DNA from: CAYOLL01 sp964404765 [NCBI: uncultured Gemmatimonadota bacterium]
Lineage (GTDB): Bacteria; 4572-55
Direction: 5' to 3'
Length of the DNA: 45,152 nucleotides
Assembly: GCA_964404765.1 (NCBI GenBank)
Contig: CAYOLL010000034.1
Location: 1 to 45,152, forward strand
Program-made: the position numbers and the translations under genes
Shown: positions 24,171 to 33,022 of the stretch, in pieces
Numbering within the stretch: position 1 is the first letter of the stretch
How the letters are laid out: each line of letters opens with the position of its first letter
Notes under the pieces: model-generated
The model's database searches: none
The model's input: the letters and a program-made list of their open reading frames with translations, nothing else
What the model was told of the DNA's origin: nothing

Positions 24171-24602
24171 ATGAAAAAGCTCCTTTCGATTCTACTTTTC
24201 ATCCTTGGCAGCGTTGCGATAACAGCGGCTGAGGATGTTAAAAAGCCGGTAGCGGCGGCGGCGGTTCAAACTCTCGATAATTTGATAATTGCGCCTAATC
24301 CGCATCTGGCCGGCAACGCCGATGTGCAAGTCCGCTTCGAAATCAACCCGGCTTTTTTTGTTCAGGCGACCGTCAATATTTACAATATCGCCGGGGAATG
24401 GGTCAAAGAATTGCGCAAAGAGGATTTAGTCATTGAAAATCATCCGACTGCTCAGGATATCAAGGTTTGTAAGGGCGTATGGGATACTAAAAATTTAAAA
24501 GGCGAGTTGGTGAAAAGTGGTGTGTATCTATTGAACATCACCACCGCCGATACGAAAAAAGGCAAGCAAGTCAAAACGGTTAAATTAGTTGTGATTCGAT
24601 AA
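24171..24602 (+). CDS. Stand-alone secreted FlgD-like domain protein
   Basis: The protein has 143 residues. A signal peptide (about 1-20, ending ITAAE) is followed almost at once by a single FlgD-like Ig domain from about 36 to 143. It is a clear paralogue of the C-terminal domain of the preceding protein: both have DNLIIAPNPH, then an IYNIAGEWV strand, and end with a K-Q/E-x-V-K-x-L-V-I strand. Normally this domain is a tail on a larger cargo; here it is the whole mature protein. It could be a decoy, a periplasmic partner of the export machinery or a structural subunit. AAGGAAATAAGG lies upstream of ATG 24171. Confidence 0.75.
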   Translation: MKKLLSILLFILGSVAITAAEDVKKPVAAAAVQTLDNLIIAPNPHLAGNADVQVRFEINPAFFVQATVNIYNIAGEWVKELRKEDLVIENHPTAQDIKVCKGVWDTKNLKGELVKSGVYLLNITTADTKKGKQVKTVKLVVIR

Positions 24603-24609
24603 TAATTTT

Positions 24610-24684
24610 GCCACAGAAGCACAAAGAGCCCGGAGATAAAGCAATTGCATAATTTTTTCTCAGCGCTCTCTGTGTCTCAATGGC
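24610..24684. repeat. Degenerate inverted repeat
   Basis: GCCACAGAAGCACAAAGAG (24610-24628) faces a CTCTCTGTGTCTCAATGGC arm ending at 24684. It has the same general pattern as family B inner arms, in the gap between the two envelope genes. Confidence 0.45.
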
Positions 24685-24772
24685 TGATAAATCTTCGTAA
24701 TTTCTAATTCGTCATTCAAAATACGGTTCTGCGGGGATTCCTTAACCGCTGAAAGGTAAGGAGGAATTTCAG

Positions 24773-26590
24773 ATGAAAAAAGTTTGGTTGTCCATGCTCA
24801 GCATCGCCTTAGCCCTGATAGGTATGACGGGTGGGGCGCAGGCGCAAAGGCCGGATAGTCCGCACGAGGATGTGGGCACGTACGGTTTGAGCATCCACAA
24901 GGTGATTCCGTCGGCGCGAGCTGCGGGTATGGGTCAGGCCTTTACCGGCATGAGCGATGATGTGAGTTCATTGGATTACAATCTGGCCGGTTTGGCCGGG
25001 CTCAAGTACCTGGAAGTCCAGGTTACGCATCATGAGTGGTTGATCGACACGCGCACTACGTCCGTGGATTTTGCATTGCCGGTTGGCTTTGGCGTCGTTG
25101 GCTTTGGGTTGAAGTACTTCGACGAAGGTGTAATTGACGAGACTTTGCTGGATGATTTTGGCGTGCCGTATCCGACCGGCCAGACCAAGTCCAGCTCGGA
25201 CATTTCGGCCCAACTGGGCATCGGCGTCAAGCTGATGAAGGGGCTGTCCGTCGGTTTGGGCGGGCGCTTTACCTATATTGATCTGGCCGGGATCACCGCC
25301 AGCGCTTTTGCCGGCGAGGCCGGTGTCCGCTATGCGCAGAACGGTTTTATGGCCGGCGTGGCTGTTTCACATGCCGGGCCGTCCTTTAGCTTTGAAGATG
25401 TGGATGAAGATCAGCCGCTGACGATTCGCGCCGGTGTGGCCAAGCGCTTTGGCGGCGTGGTCGAAGACGATGAAGACCCGTACGGCCCGCCCATCCGCCG
25501 CGAGGAGTTTAACCTGGGTGTGGACGCCATTAAACAGGTGGATAATAATGTTAAGATTAATTTGGGCGGCGAGGCTTGGTTTTTTAATCATAGCGTGGCT
25601 GGTCGTGTCGGTTATCGCATCGGCGAAGACATTCAAGGTTTGACCGTCGGCGCAGGTTTTCGTATCAAAGACTTTTTTATTGACTATGCTTACGCGCCGA
25701 TCAGCGAACTGGAAGATAAGGCCTCGCACCGCTTCAGCTTGAATTGGAAGCGTGGTTATTCGGCCTGGGAAGTGCCGGTTAGTGAGCCGATCACACCCTT
25801 ACCTGAACCGATCAAGCCACCGACCCCAACACCACCGGTTGACGGCCCGATCAAAGTAACGGAATTGCCCGATGGCAGTATTTTGGTGACTTTACGTATT
25901 AACTTCGATTTCGACAAGTATAACATTCGCCCGGATATGGAGCCAATTCTGGAGCAATTGGCGGTGGTGCTGAATCGCTATCCCAACAGCAAAATCAAGC
26001 TGGAAGGCCATACAGACAGCATCGGCTCGTTGGAATATAACATCCCGTTGTCGCAAAACCGCAGCCAAAGCGTGCGGGATTACCTGATTGATCGGCTGCG
26101 TTTCAATGCCGGCAACTTTGTGCAACTAACCGGTTATGGCAAAATTCGCCCGATTGTGCCCAATACGTCGGCGGAGAACCGCTTCCTGAACCGTCGTACC
26201 GACCTGATCGTTTACAAGCATGAGATGTTGGAAGCCGGGACGCTTAAAGTTGCCCCGACGCCCTCCACTGCAATCATGGATTTTGACCACAAAGTCAGCG
26301 GCAAGTCCGTGGATGTCCGGATCAAGCTAAATGGTGATGAGGCAGAGTTCAAGGAGTCGCGTAGTGGCAACACGGTTGTTCTCGATCTGGAAAATATTTA
26401 CGCGCTGAAAGATGGGAAGAAAAAAGTGGGCGTTGGCTATGTGCAGAATGTTCGCGTGGCTTACCACAAGCGGACGGTTGATAAAGAGAACGAAATTATG
26501 GGCTACACCCGCATCGCTATTGATTGTGCTTCCAAGCCCAATTACCAGGTATTTCTGGATGGCAACTATTTAGTGATTCGGTTTCAATAG
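24773..26590 (+). CDS. PorV-like outer-membrane barrel fused to OmpA and AMIN-like domains
   Basis: The protein has 605 residues. A signal peptide covers about 1-24 (GGAQAQ). Residues 35-335 are a PorV/UPF0164-type beta-barrel, shown by SARAAGMGQAFTGMSDDVSS and the NLAGLAGL motif near the start and repeated amphipathic strands. A Pro-rich linker (about 337-362) leads to an OmpA C-terminal peptidoglycan-binding domain (about 372-480; FDFDKYNIRP, LEGHTDSIGS, LSQNRSQSVRDYL, NRRTDL). The last part (about 490-605) is AMIN-like (VDVRIKLNG, TVVLDLENI, ending YLVIRFQ). PorV proteins bring T9SS cargo to the surface; OmpA and AMIN domains bind the cell wall. AAGGAGG precedes the ATG. Confidence 0.82.
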   Translation: MKKVWLSMLSIALALIGMTGGAQAQRPDSPHEDVGTYGLSIHKVIPSARAAGMGQAFTGMSDDVSSLDYNLAGLAGLKYLEVQVTHHEWLIDTRTTSVDFALPVGFGVVGFGLKYFDEGVIDETLLDDFGVPYPTGQTKSSSDISAQLGIGVKLMKGLSVGLGGRFTYIDLAGITASAFAGEAGVRYAQNGFMAGVAVSHAGPSFSFEDVDEDQPLTIRAGVAKRFGGVVEDDEDPYGPPIRREEFNLGVDAIKQVDNNVKINLGGEAWFFNHSVAGRVGYRIGEDIQGLTVGAGFRIKDFFIDYAYAPISELEDKASHRFSLNWKRGYSAWEVPVSEPITPLPEPIKPPTPTPPVDGPIKVTELPDGSILVTLRINFDFDKYNIRPDMEPILEQLAVVLNRYPNSKIKLEGHTDSIGSLEYNIPLSQNRSQSVRDYLIDRLRFNAGNFVQLTGYGKIRPIVPNTSAENRFLNRRTDLIVYKHEMLEAGTLKVAPTPSTAIMDFDHKVSGKSVDVRIKLNGDEAEFKESRSGNTVVLDLENIYALKDGKKKVGVGYVQNVRVAYHKRTVDKENEIMGYTRIAIDCASKPNYQVFLDGNYLVIRFQ

Positions 26591-26643
26591 TTTTGCGAAA
26601 AAAAAGGTAATGTCTCATTAACTATCTATCTATTATAAAAAAA

Positions 26644-26676
26644 AGACCTGTCAGGTTTTGGAAACCTGACAGGTCT
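26644..26676. repeat. Perfect palindrome, CCTGTCAGG type
   Basis: AGACCTGTCAGGTTT (26644-26658) has an exact 15-bp complement at 26662-26676 with a 3-nt loop. It resembles the palindrome at 17.7 kb and may assist termination. Confidence 0.65.
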
Positions 26677-26719
26677 ATTTAAAAATCTCCTTCTTCATCT
26701 CCTCCTTTTCATTCGGTAA

Positions 26720-26752
26720 GCTCCCGGATTCCTCCGTCCGGGGGCTTTTTTT
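26720..26752 (+). terminator. Intrinsic terminator of the PorV-like gene
   Basis: GCTCCCGGA (26720-26728) pairs with TCCGGGGGC (26737-26745) with one G-U pair. Seven T follow (26746-26752). Confidence 0.85.
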
Positions 26753-26889
26753 ATTCGCAAGAGCGACATTCCCGACCTCGCGACAGGGACGGCTTATGAC
26801 GAAAGAAATTTGGGCAAGTTTCTGAGAAGGAAGATGAGGTTTTTTTGGCGTAATGGATACGATCCATTACGCCATTATTTACAGCTTCT

Positions 26890-27231
26890 TTACTCTGCAG
26901 CCAAAAAGCGGTGAATCTGCTCGGAATCTGGTGCGGATAAGTTTACAAACACAAGACCAATATCAAACTTGTCCGTGCCGGGCACAACTTCGGTATGTGC
27001 CACTTTGCCTTTGGCCTTGATCAGTGTATCATGGACGGCGATTTGCAATTCAAACAGGCTGCCGATTGCGAAAATGCGATTACACTCTAACAAAATGCCG
27101 CCTTCACTCAGGTCAATGGTGCGGCCCACATCTTCATATTCCGGATATCCACTCTCGTCAAGATGGATGTAATCCACCAGATTTAGTGAAGCAAGACGCG
27201 GATGATGACGATTTTCGGATTGAAATTTCAT
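26890..27231 (-). CDS. PilZ-domain protein
   Basis: This is a 113-residue single PilZ domain, expected to bind cyclic di-GMP. Both ligand motifs are present: the RxxxR motif as R8-HHP-R12 and the DxSxxG motif as D40-L-S-E-G-G45. GGAGGTGGA lies just upstream of ATG 27231. The output partner is unknown; single-domain PilZ proteins act by binding motility, pilus or polysaccharide machinery. No diguanylate cyclase is visible in the window. Confidence 0.88.
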   Translation of the reverse strand: MKFQSENRHHPRLASLNLVDYIHLDESGYPEYEDVGRTIDLSEGGILLECNRIFAIGSLFELQIAVHDTLIKAKGKVAHTEVVPGTDKFDIGLVFVNLSAPDSEQIHRFLAAE

Positions 27232-27393
27232 AATCCACCTCCAATGTTAAGGGGAAACGCTATCGTTGCTTTCGTAGGTTCTACCGTAATCGTTACGATA
27301 AGTTTCTCATTCTACGGCCCACATCACGTCCCGGCACTTTAAGTGCGCAAGGCTCGGCAGGCTTAACGTTCCCAAGTGTCCGAGGCATTGGGC

Positions 27394-28059
27394 CTAATCG
27401 GTAACTTTGCTTCCCTGCGGCGCCTTTGGATTGGGCGGATTTGAGCCGCGAATGCTCAAAACAAAACTGGAAACATGCACCAGGTCATCCGGCGAGATAA
27501 TCTTACCCCAGGCAATCATGCCTTTGACCGGCACGCCGTATTTGATAATCGTGGCAATGCCATTAATATCGCCCTTGCCGTTAATCCAGTAGTCGTCGGT
27601 TAAATTGGGTCCAACGCCGCCCTGACCTTGCAGACCGTGGCAGGCAACGCAGTTTTTCGCATAAACCGCCTGACCGCTTTGCAGTGAAGCCGGATCGGTT
27701 GCCGCGGTGATATTGACAGCCTCCTGCTTTTCTTCAGCCGGCGCTTGAAAGAGATTAACCCCTTTTGACTCGGCCCGGCTGCGCGGCGTAGGATCATAGC
27801 CACGTGAAGCCAGCGGCGCTATATAGGCTTTTAGCAGGACAAATGGCGGGTTTGGGTTTTGCCAGGTGGGGTCAACTTCATGATAATAGGCGGCCTCCTG
27901 GGTATCACCGATACCGACAACATGATAATAAACCACATAAATAGCTGCCCAAATGATGGTCACATAAAAGAGTCCCAGCCACCAGAAAGGCATTGGATTG
28001 TCATATTCCTGAATCCCGTCATACTCGTGTTCAAACAACTCATCCATTTGTTGCGACAT
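27394..28059 (-). CDS. ccoP: cbb3 oxidase diheme-subunit homologue with one heme site (CcoP-like)
   Basis: The protein has 221 residues. An N-terminal helix (PFWWLGLFYVTIIWAAIYVVYY, about 24-45) anchors it, and the periplasmic part has a single cytochrome c site CVACH (C137, C140, H141) with M181 as a likely axial ligand. Typical CcoP has two hemes and about 300 residues, so this is a shortened form. ATG 28059 is chosen because AAGGAG lies eight bases before it; an upstream ATG at 28068 directly touches that site. It overlaps the end of the ccoQ-like gene, indicating co-translation. It is the last gene of the oxidase operon. Confidence 0.88.
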   Translation of the reverse strand: MSQQMDELFEHEYDGIQEYDNPMPFWWLGLFYVTIIWAAIYVVYYHVVGIGDTQEAAYYHEVDPTWQNPNPPFVLLKAYIAPLASRGYDPTPRSRAESKGVNLFQAPAEEKQEAVNITAATDPASLQSGQAVYAKNCVACHGLQGQGGVGPNLTDDYWINGKGDINGIATIIKYGVPVKGMIAWGKIISPDDLVHVSSFVLSIRGSNPPNPKAPQGSKVTD

Positions 28060-28225
28060 GGCTTTCATCTCCTTCCAAAGGCATTTTTTCCATTTTCTGC
28101 AGGTAGGTTTTATCTAATTGAATCGCCTGAATTACAATAATAACAAAGGCGACTACAAACAATGCAAGCGCAAAACCGGCCATCCAGCCTTGTGTTTTGT
28201 CAAACTCCAGCAAATATTTCAACAT
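28040..28225 (-). CDS. ccoQ: Small membrane subunit of cbb3 oxidase (CcoQ-like)
   Basis: The protein has 61 residues with one transmembrane helix (GFALALFVVAFVIIVIQAI) followed by a charged cytoplasmic tail. Position between the CcoNO fusion and CcoP, size and topology support CcoQ, a subunit that stabilises the complex. Sequence alone would not identify it. GGGAG precedes ATG 28225, and its end overlaps the start of ccoP by 20 bases. Confidence 0.7.
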   Translation of the reverse strand: MLKYLLEFDKTQGWMAGFALALFVVAFVIIVIQAIQLDKTYLQKMEKMPLEGDESHVATNG

Positions 28226-28317
28226 GATACGCTCCCAATTTTATACAAAGCAATGGGCAATGGAGTTGTGGAGCTGTGATCACTCCACCACTCCACTTCC
28301 CCCTCCCATGACTCCGG

Positions 28318-30486
28318 TTATTTCAAATACCCATCCAGCTTTTGCGCTTCCGGCGAACCTTCGACACGTTTAATATCCGTGCCCAGGCGTTGCAGATAGG
28401 CAATCATGGCAATAATTTCGCGGTCGGCATTGACTTCAACGCCGCCTTCTTTTAACGTTGCGGCTATTTCGTTGGCCTGCGCATTCAGCTTGTCAATGGC
28501 AATATCCGCGTATCCGTCGGGATACGGCACGCCTAACGTCTGCATCGCTTTTATTTTAGCAGGCGTATGGCTTGTGTTGAGAATGTCGGTAATCAGCCAG
28601 GGATAGGCCGGCATGATCGAGCCCGGCGACATGGACGACGGTTCCAGCATGTGCTGATAGTGCCAGGCATGTGGATACTTGCCGCCTTCGCGATGCAAGT
28701 CCGGACCAGTGCGTTTGGAACCCCATTGGAACGGATGGTCGTAAACAAATTCGCCGGGTTTGGAGTATTCCCCATAGCGCTCCGTTTCACTGCGGAAAGG
28801 CCGAATAAGTTGAGAATGACAAGTGTAGCAGCCTTCGCGCACATAGATGTCACGGCCTTCTAACTCTAATGGTGTATATGGTTTAACGCTGGTGATCGTC
28901 GGCACATTCGATTTGATCATTGCCAGCGGAATTAACTCCAGCACACCGCCAATGGCCACAGCAACAAATGTCCAGAACATAAACTGCACCGGGCGGCTTT
29001 CGATCCAGCGATGGCGCATTCCCCAATGCTTGTCCCAATCCTCATTATGAACGATGCGCGCCGGGGCTTCCGTTTCCTCATTCGCAGCAAAGGAGCCTTG
29101 TTTGGCCGTCATCAGGATGTTGTAGACAAATATAATCATTCCTGCTAAATAGAGTGTGCCGCCAAACGCACGTAACATATACATCGGCACCAACTGTGTA
29201 ACGGTTTCCAGAAAGTTGGGATACTTCAAAAAGCCTTCTTCGGTAAACTCTTTCCACATCAAGCCTTGCGTAATGCCGGCCCAATACAACGGAATCGCAT
29301 AAAACAAAATACCAAGCGTGCCGATCCAAAAGTGCGTATTCGCCAGTTTAGGCGAGTAGAGCTTCGTTTTCCACAGACGCGGAGCCAGCCAATAGATCAT
29401 GGCAAAGATCATAAAACCGTTCCAGCCCAGCCCGCCGATATGGGCATGACCAACCGTCCAATCGGTATAATGGGACAGGGCATTGACTGTTTTAATTGCC
29501 ATCAGCGGACCTTCAAAAGTGGCCATACCGTAGGCCGTCAGCGCCACCACAAAGAACTTTAATACCGCATCTTCACGGACATTATCCCAGGCGCCACGCA
29601 ATGTCAGCAGGCCATTCAACATCCCGCCCCAGGATGGCGCAATGAGCATAATTGAGAAAACGGAACCTAGCGTCTGCGCCCAATCAGGCAGCGCGGTGTA
29701 AAGCAGATGATGCGGCCCGGCCCAGATATACAGAAAAATGAGCGCCCAAAAATGGACAATGGATAGGCGATAGGAGTACACGGGACGATTGGCGGCCTTG
29801 GGGATAAAATAATACATCATCCCCAGATAAGGTGTAGTCAGAAAAAAAGCTACCGCATTGTGGCCATACCACCATTGCGTGAGGGCGTCCTGCACGCCGG
29901 CAAAAACCGGATAGCTCTTGGTCAGCGATATCGGAATCGCCAGCGAATTGACAACATGCAAAATAGCGACGGTAAAAAACGTGGCCAGATAAAACCAGAT
30001 AGCCACATACATATTGGCCTCGCGGCGTTTGAGCACCGTACCGACCAAGTTGATGCCGAACACGACCCAAACCAGCGTAATGGCAATGTCAATCGGCCAT
30101 TCCAGCTCGGCGTACTCTTTACTGACCGTGATACCAAACGGCAATGTCAGCGCTGCAGAGACAATGATCAACTGCCAGCCCCAGAAGTGTACCCGGCTTA
30201 GCCCATCACTGAACAGACGCGCCTTGCACAACCGCTGCAACGAATAGTAGATGCCGGCGAACATGGCGTTGCCCACAAAGGCAAAGATGACCGCGTTGGT
30301 ATGCAGCGGCCGAATCCGGCTAAAAGTAATGTAGGGAATACCCATCGTCAGCCCGGGCGAAAAAAGCTCGACCGCGGCCAGAACGCCTACCAGCATCCCA
30401 ACTACGCCCCACAATAACGTGGCAAACATGAACAGCTTGACAATGTGATTGTCATAACTGAATTTCTCGACCGCACCGTGCGTCAT
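28318..30486 (-). CDS. ccoNO: Fused cbb3 cytochrome oxidase subunits I and II (CcoN-CcoO)
   Basis: The protein has 722 residues and combines the catalytic heme-copper subunit with the monoheme cytochrome c subunit. CcoN part (about 1-465): H62 (RPLHTNAV) and H349 or H347 (GHAHIGG) for hemes; H209 (WWYGHNAV) and H259/H260 (GPHH) for CuB. After a linker with a helix near 500-525, the CcoO part has heme motif CYTCH (C553, C556, H557) followed by SQLIRP, typical of CcoO. The complex reduces oxygen with high affinity and pumps protons. Strong AAGGAGTC precedes ATG 30486. Assembly genes (ccoS, ccoG, ccoI) are not in the window. Fused CcoNO is known in Bacteroidota and related groups. Confidence 0.95.
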   Translation of the reverse strand: MTHGAVEKFSYDNHIVKLFMFATLLWGVVGMLVGVLAAVELFSPGLTMGIPYITFSRIRPLHTNAVIFAFVGNAMFAGIYYSLQRLCKARLFSDGLSRVHFWGWQLIIVSAALTLPFGITVSKEYAELEWPIDIAITLVWVVFGINLVGTVLKRREANMYVAIWFYLATFFTVAILHVVNSLAIPISLTKSYPVFAGVQDALTQWWYGHNAVAFFLTTPYLGMMYYFIPKAANRPVYSYRLSIVHFWALIFLYIWAGPHHLLYTALPDWAQTLGSVFSIMLIAPSWGGMLNGLLTLRGAWDNVREDAVLKFFVVALTAYGMATFEGPLMAIKTVNALSHYTDWTVGHAHIGGLGWNGFMIFAMIYWLAPRLWKTKLYSPKLANTHFWIGTLGILFYAIPLYWAGITQGLMWKEFTEEGFLKYPNFLETVTQLVPMYMLRAFGGTLYLAGMIIFVYNILMTAKQGSFAANEETEAPARIVHNEDWDKHWGMRHRWIESRPVQFMFWTFVAVAIGGVLELIPLAMIKSNVPTITSVKPYTPLELEGRDIYVREGCYTCHSQLIRPFRSETERYGEYSKPGEFVYDHPFQWGSKRTGPDLHREGGKYPHAWHYQHMLEPSSMSPGSIMPAYPWLITDILNTSHTPAKIKAMQTLGVPYPDGYADIAIDKLNAQANEIAATLKEGGVEVNADREIIAMIAYLQRLGTDIKRVEGSPEAQKLDGYLK

Positions 30487-30900
30487 TCGTCAGACTCCTT
30501 ACGTTTAAAAAATGAGGTGAGTTTTGGATATGAATTGCTTTAAGTCAAGATATTAAGAACATTTTATCTTTTTTCTGACTTTTGGCAATGCCTTTTTGCC
30601 GGGAATAGTTTACGAATGCTGGGTTCAAATGCCTTTAACGTCTTTAAGGTGTTGAAATAAAAAACGTTATGCTGATCTTGAGCCATTGTACAAAAAAATA
30701 ATGCAGTGCATTTCAACCCATAAGGTTTGTTGTCACAATCAACGAGAAACCCTAAGTGTGATCGCATACCAAATTTATCCTATGAAACGGAGTGCAAATA
30801 AAAATCCCCGGCTATATTTCAACAACCGGGGATTTTTCACATCATTTATCAATCGGAACGTCCTTTTTGCCAAACGCTGCACGTTTCTGACTGTGAACGA
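30487..30900. other. Gene-free stretch between the oxidase operon and typA
   Basis: Both neighbours are on the minus strand. The stretch contains the typA terminator at 30800-30837 and presumably the promoter of the oxidase operon near 30500-30580. I could not identify a convincing FNR-type site or -35/-10 pair. Confidence 0.5.
30800..30837 (-). terminator. Bidirectional intrinsic terminator downstream of typA
   Basis: AAAAATCCCCGG (30800-30811) is an exact complement of CCGGGGATTTTT (30826-30837). On the minus strand it ends in a T-tract about 64 nt after the typA stop. Confidence 0.85.
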
Positions 30901-32739
30901 CTATTGTTCTTCGAACTCCTCCGGCTTGTTTCGCAGGCGTTTTTGGGCCAGCAAAACTGTCTTGCGCAGACGAATACTCTTGGGGGTAACTTCCACCAAT
31001 TCATCATCACGGATAAAGTCGATGGCGCGCTCCACTGTCATAGGCGTAACCGGTGTGAGCGAGACCGCATCGTCTTTGCCGGAAGCGCGCATATTGGTCA
31101 GCTTCTTGGGGCGGGTAGCGTTGACATTCAGGTCATTGTCACGGTTGTGTTCGCCCACGATCATGCCCTCGTACAGCGCTTCGCCGGGGACGACAAACAT
31201 CCGCCCGCGTGGTTCCAGGCCGGACAGGGCATAAGGCGTGGCCTCGCCGGCGCGGTCAGCCACCAGCGAGCCAGTGGTGCGGCTGGCAAAATCGCCGCGA
31301 TATTCCTCGTAACCTTCCAGATAAGAATTGAGCAGGCCCAGTCCTTTGGTATCGGTCATAAACTGGTTCTGATAGCCGATCAGCGCGCGGGACGGGATGG
31401 AAAATTCCAGACGAACGCGGCCCATGCCGTGATTGACCATGTTGATCATCTTGCCTTTGCGACGAGAAAGCGTCTCCGTGACTACACCCATAAATTCTTC
31501 CGGGCAATCCACTTGCAGATGCTCGATCGGTTCCAGCTTTTTGCCGTCGCGCTGCTTAAAAATCACCTGCGGCCGGCCCACGCTGAATTCGTAACCGTCA
31601 CGACGCATCATCTCGATCAAAATGGCCAATTGAAATTCGCCGCGGCCTTTAACAATCTGCGTTTCCTTTTCGCTTGTTTCTTCAATCTGCAAGGCCACAT
31701 TGCGCAGCGTTTCTTTGAAAAGACGCTCGCGCAATTTATTGGATTGGACATAAGCGCCTTCCCGACCAGAAAACGGCGAGTTGTTGATGGTAAACTTCAT
31801 GGCCACGGTCGGCTCGTCCACTTCCAAGCGCGGCAGGGGGATCGGACTTTCTTTGGTGCAGATCGTATCACCGATAAAGACATTGTCGATACCGGCCAAC
31901 ACAACAATATCGCCGGGCTCGACGATTTCCACGTCTTGCAGGCCCAACCCGTTGTATACTTTCAAGTTGGCCACTTTTAGCGGTGCGACTTCATTGCCCT
32001 TGCCGATGCGTACCAAAGCGTCGTTAATGTGGGCGCTGCCGTTCCAGATGCGTCCAATGGCCAAACGACCCAGGTAGTCGGAATAATCCAGATCGGCCAC
32101 CAACATCTGGAAAGGTTTGGTCGGATCATAGGCCGGGGCCGGAATATTGGCCAGAATCGTGTCGAATAGTGGCGTCAGCGAATCGCCTTCCCCTTCCAGC
32201 GTTCTTTTGGCAATACCCTCGCGGCCAATTGTATACAGCACGGGAAAATCCAGCATACTTTCGTCAGCATCCAGGTCGATAAACAAATCGTAGATTTCGT
32301 TGAGAACTTCCTGCGGGCGGGCATCCGGCCGATCAATCTTGTTGACGGCGACAATAATATGCAGCTTATTCTTCAGCGCCTTGCTCAGTACATAGCGGGT
32401 TTGCGGCAATGGGCCTTCGGAAGCGTCTACCAGCAGTACGACGCCGTCTACTTTGGTCAGCGCCCGTTCCACTTCGCCGCCAAAGTCGGCATGGCCGGGG
32501 GTGTCTAAAATGTTGATTTTAACGCCATGCCAAAAAACCGAGCAGTTTTTGGCAGAAATGGTTATACCGCGTTCTCGTTCCAGGTCCATCCGATCCATCA
32601 TGCGCTCGCCGACTTCCTGGTTCAGACGAAAAGTGCCGCTTTGGCGCAGCATAAAATCAACCATCGTTGTTTTCCCATGATCGACATGGGCAATGATGGC
32701 AATATTGCGAATCTTCTCATTACGTTCCAGTTGACTCAT
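30901..32739 (-). CDS. typA: Ribosome-associated GTPase TypA/BipA
   Basis: This is a 612-residue translational GTPase related to EF-G and LepA that acts in ribosome assembly and stress or cold adaptation. G1 is [10 protein letters not shown]2 includes ERGITI, G3 [14 protein letters not shown] and G4 NKIDRPDA. Domain II, the EF-G-like domains and the TypA-specific C-terminal domain are all present; length is normal. AGGAC lies a few bases before ATG 32739. It is monocistronic, divergent from the ATP-grasp gene, and followed by a strong terminator. Confidence 0.97.
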   Translation of the reverse strand: MSQLERNEKIRNIAIIAHVDHGKTTMVDFMLRQSGTFRLNQEVGERMMDRMDLERERGITISAKNCSVFWHGVKINILDTPGHADFGGEVERALTKVDGVVLLVDASEGPLPQTRYVLSKALKNKLHIIVAVNKIDRPDARPQEVLNEIYDLFIDLDADESMLDFPVLYTIGREGIAKRTLEGEGDSLTPLFDTILANIPAPAYDPTKPFQMLVADLDYSDYLGRLAIGRIWNGSAHINDALVRIGKGNEVAPLKVANLKVYNGLGLQDVEIVEPGDIVVLAGIDNVFIGDTICTKESPIPLPRLEVDEPTVAMKFTINNSPFSGREGAYVQSNKLRERLFKETLRNVALQIEETSEKETQIVKGRGEFQLAILIEMMRRDGYEFSVGRPQVIFKQRDGKKLEPIEHLQVDCPEEFMGVVTETLSRRKGKMINMVNHGMGRVRLEFSIPSRALIGYQNQFMTDTKGLGLLNSYLEGYEEYRGDFASRTTGSLVADRAGEATPYALSGLEPRGRMFVVPGEALYEGMIVGEHNRDNDLNVNATRPKKLTNMRASGKDDAVSLTPVTPMTVERAIDFIRDDELVEVTPKSIRLRKTVLLAQKRLRNKPEEFEEQ

Positions 32740-33022
32740 TTAACGTCCTAAAAATTGGGGTGCAAAGTTAAGCCGCGTCAGGTTATCCGGCACAAAGTGG
32801 CCGGATCGCGATTCTGTACAAAGAGAGCGTAATCTATTGATTAGTTATCAATTGTCAAGTTCTTTCGCATTTTCCACGGCATTGCGGATGCCACGGAATC
32901 TTATGAAATATCAGCAGATTCATGCGTTTTTTATTGACTTTCAAGCCGGGTTGCCTTAAAATTGGCATGTGTTTTTTAATTAACGACTTTAAAGTATGAA
33001 TTCCAAGCAAAGGAGTGGAATT
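32740..33022. other. Divergent intergenic region
   Basis: This gap lies between typA (minus) and the ATP-grasp gene (plus) and must hold promoters for both. An imperfect inverted repeat (TTCCACGGCAT / ATGCCACGGAA, near 32874-32900) is the only structure I see. No gene is supported. Confidence 0.4.

Noticed and set aside
30904-31980. A 358-codon open frame on the plus strand opposite typA
   Set aside because: It is antisense to the highly conserved TypA sequence, with no recognisable protein features.
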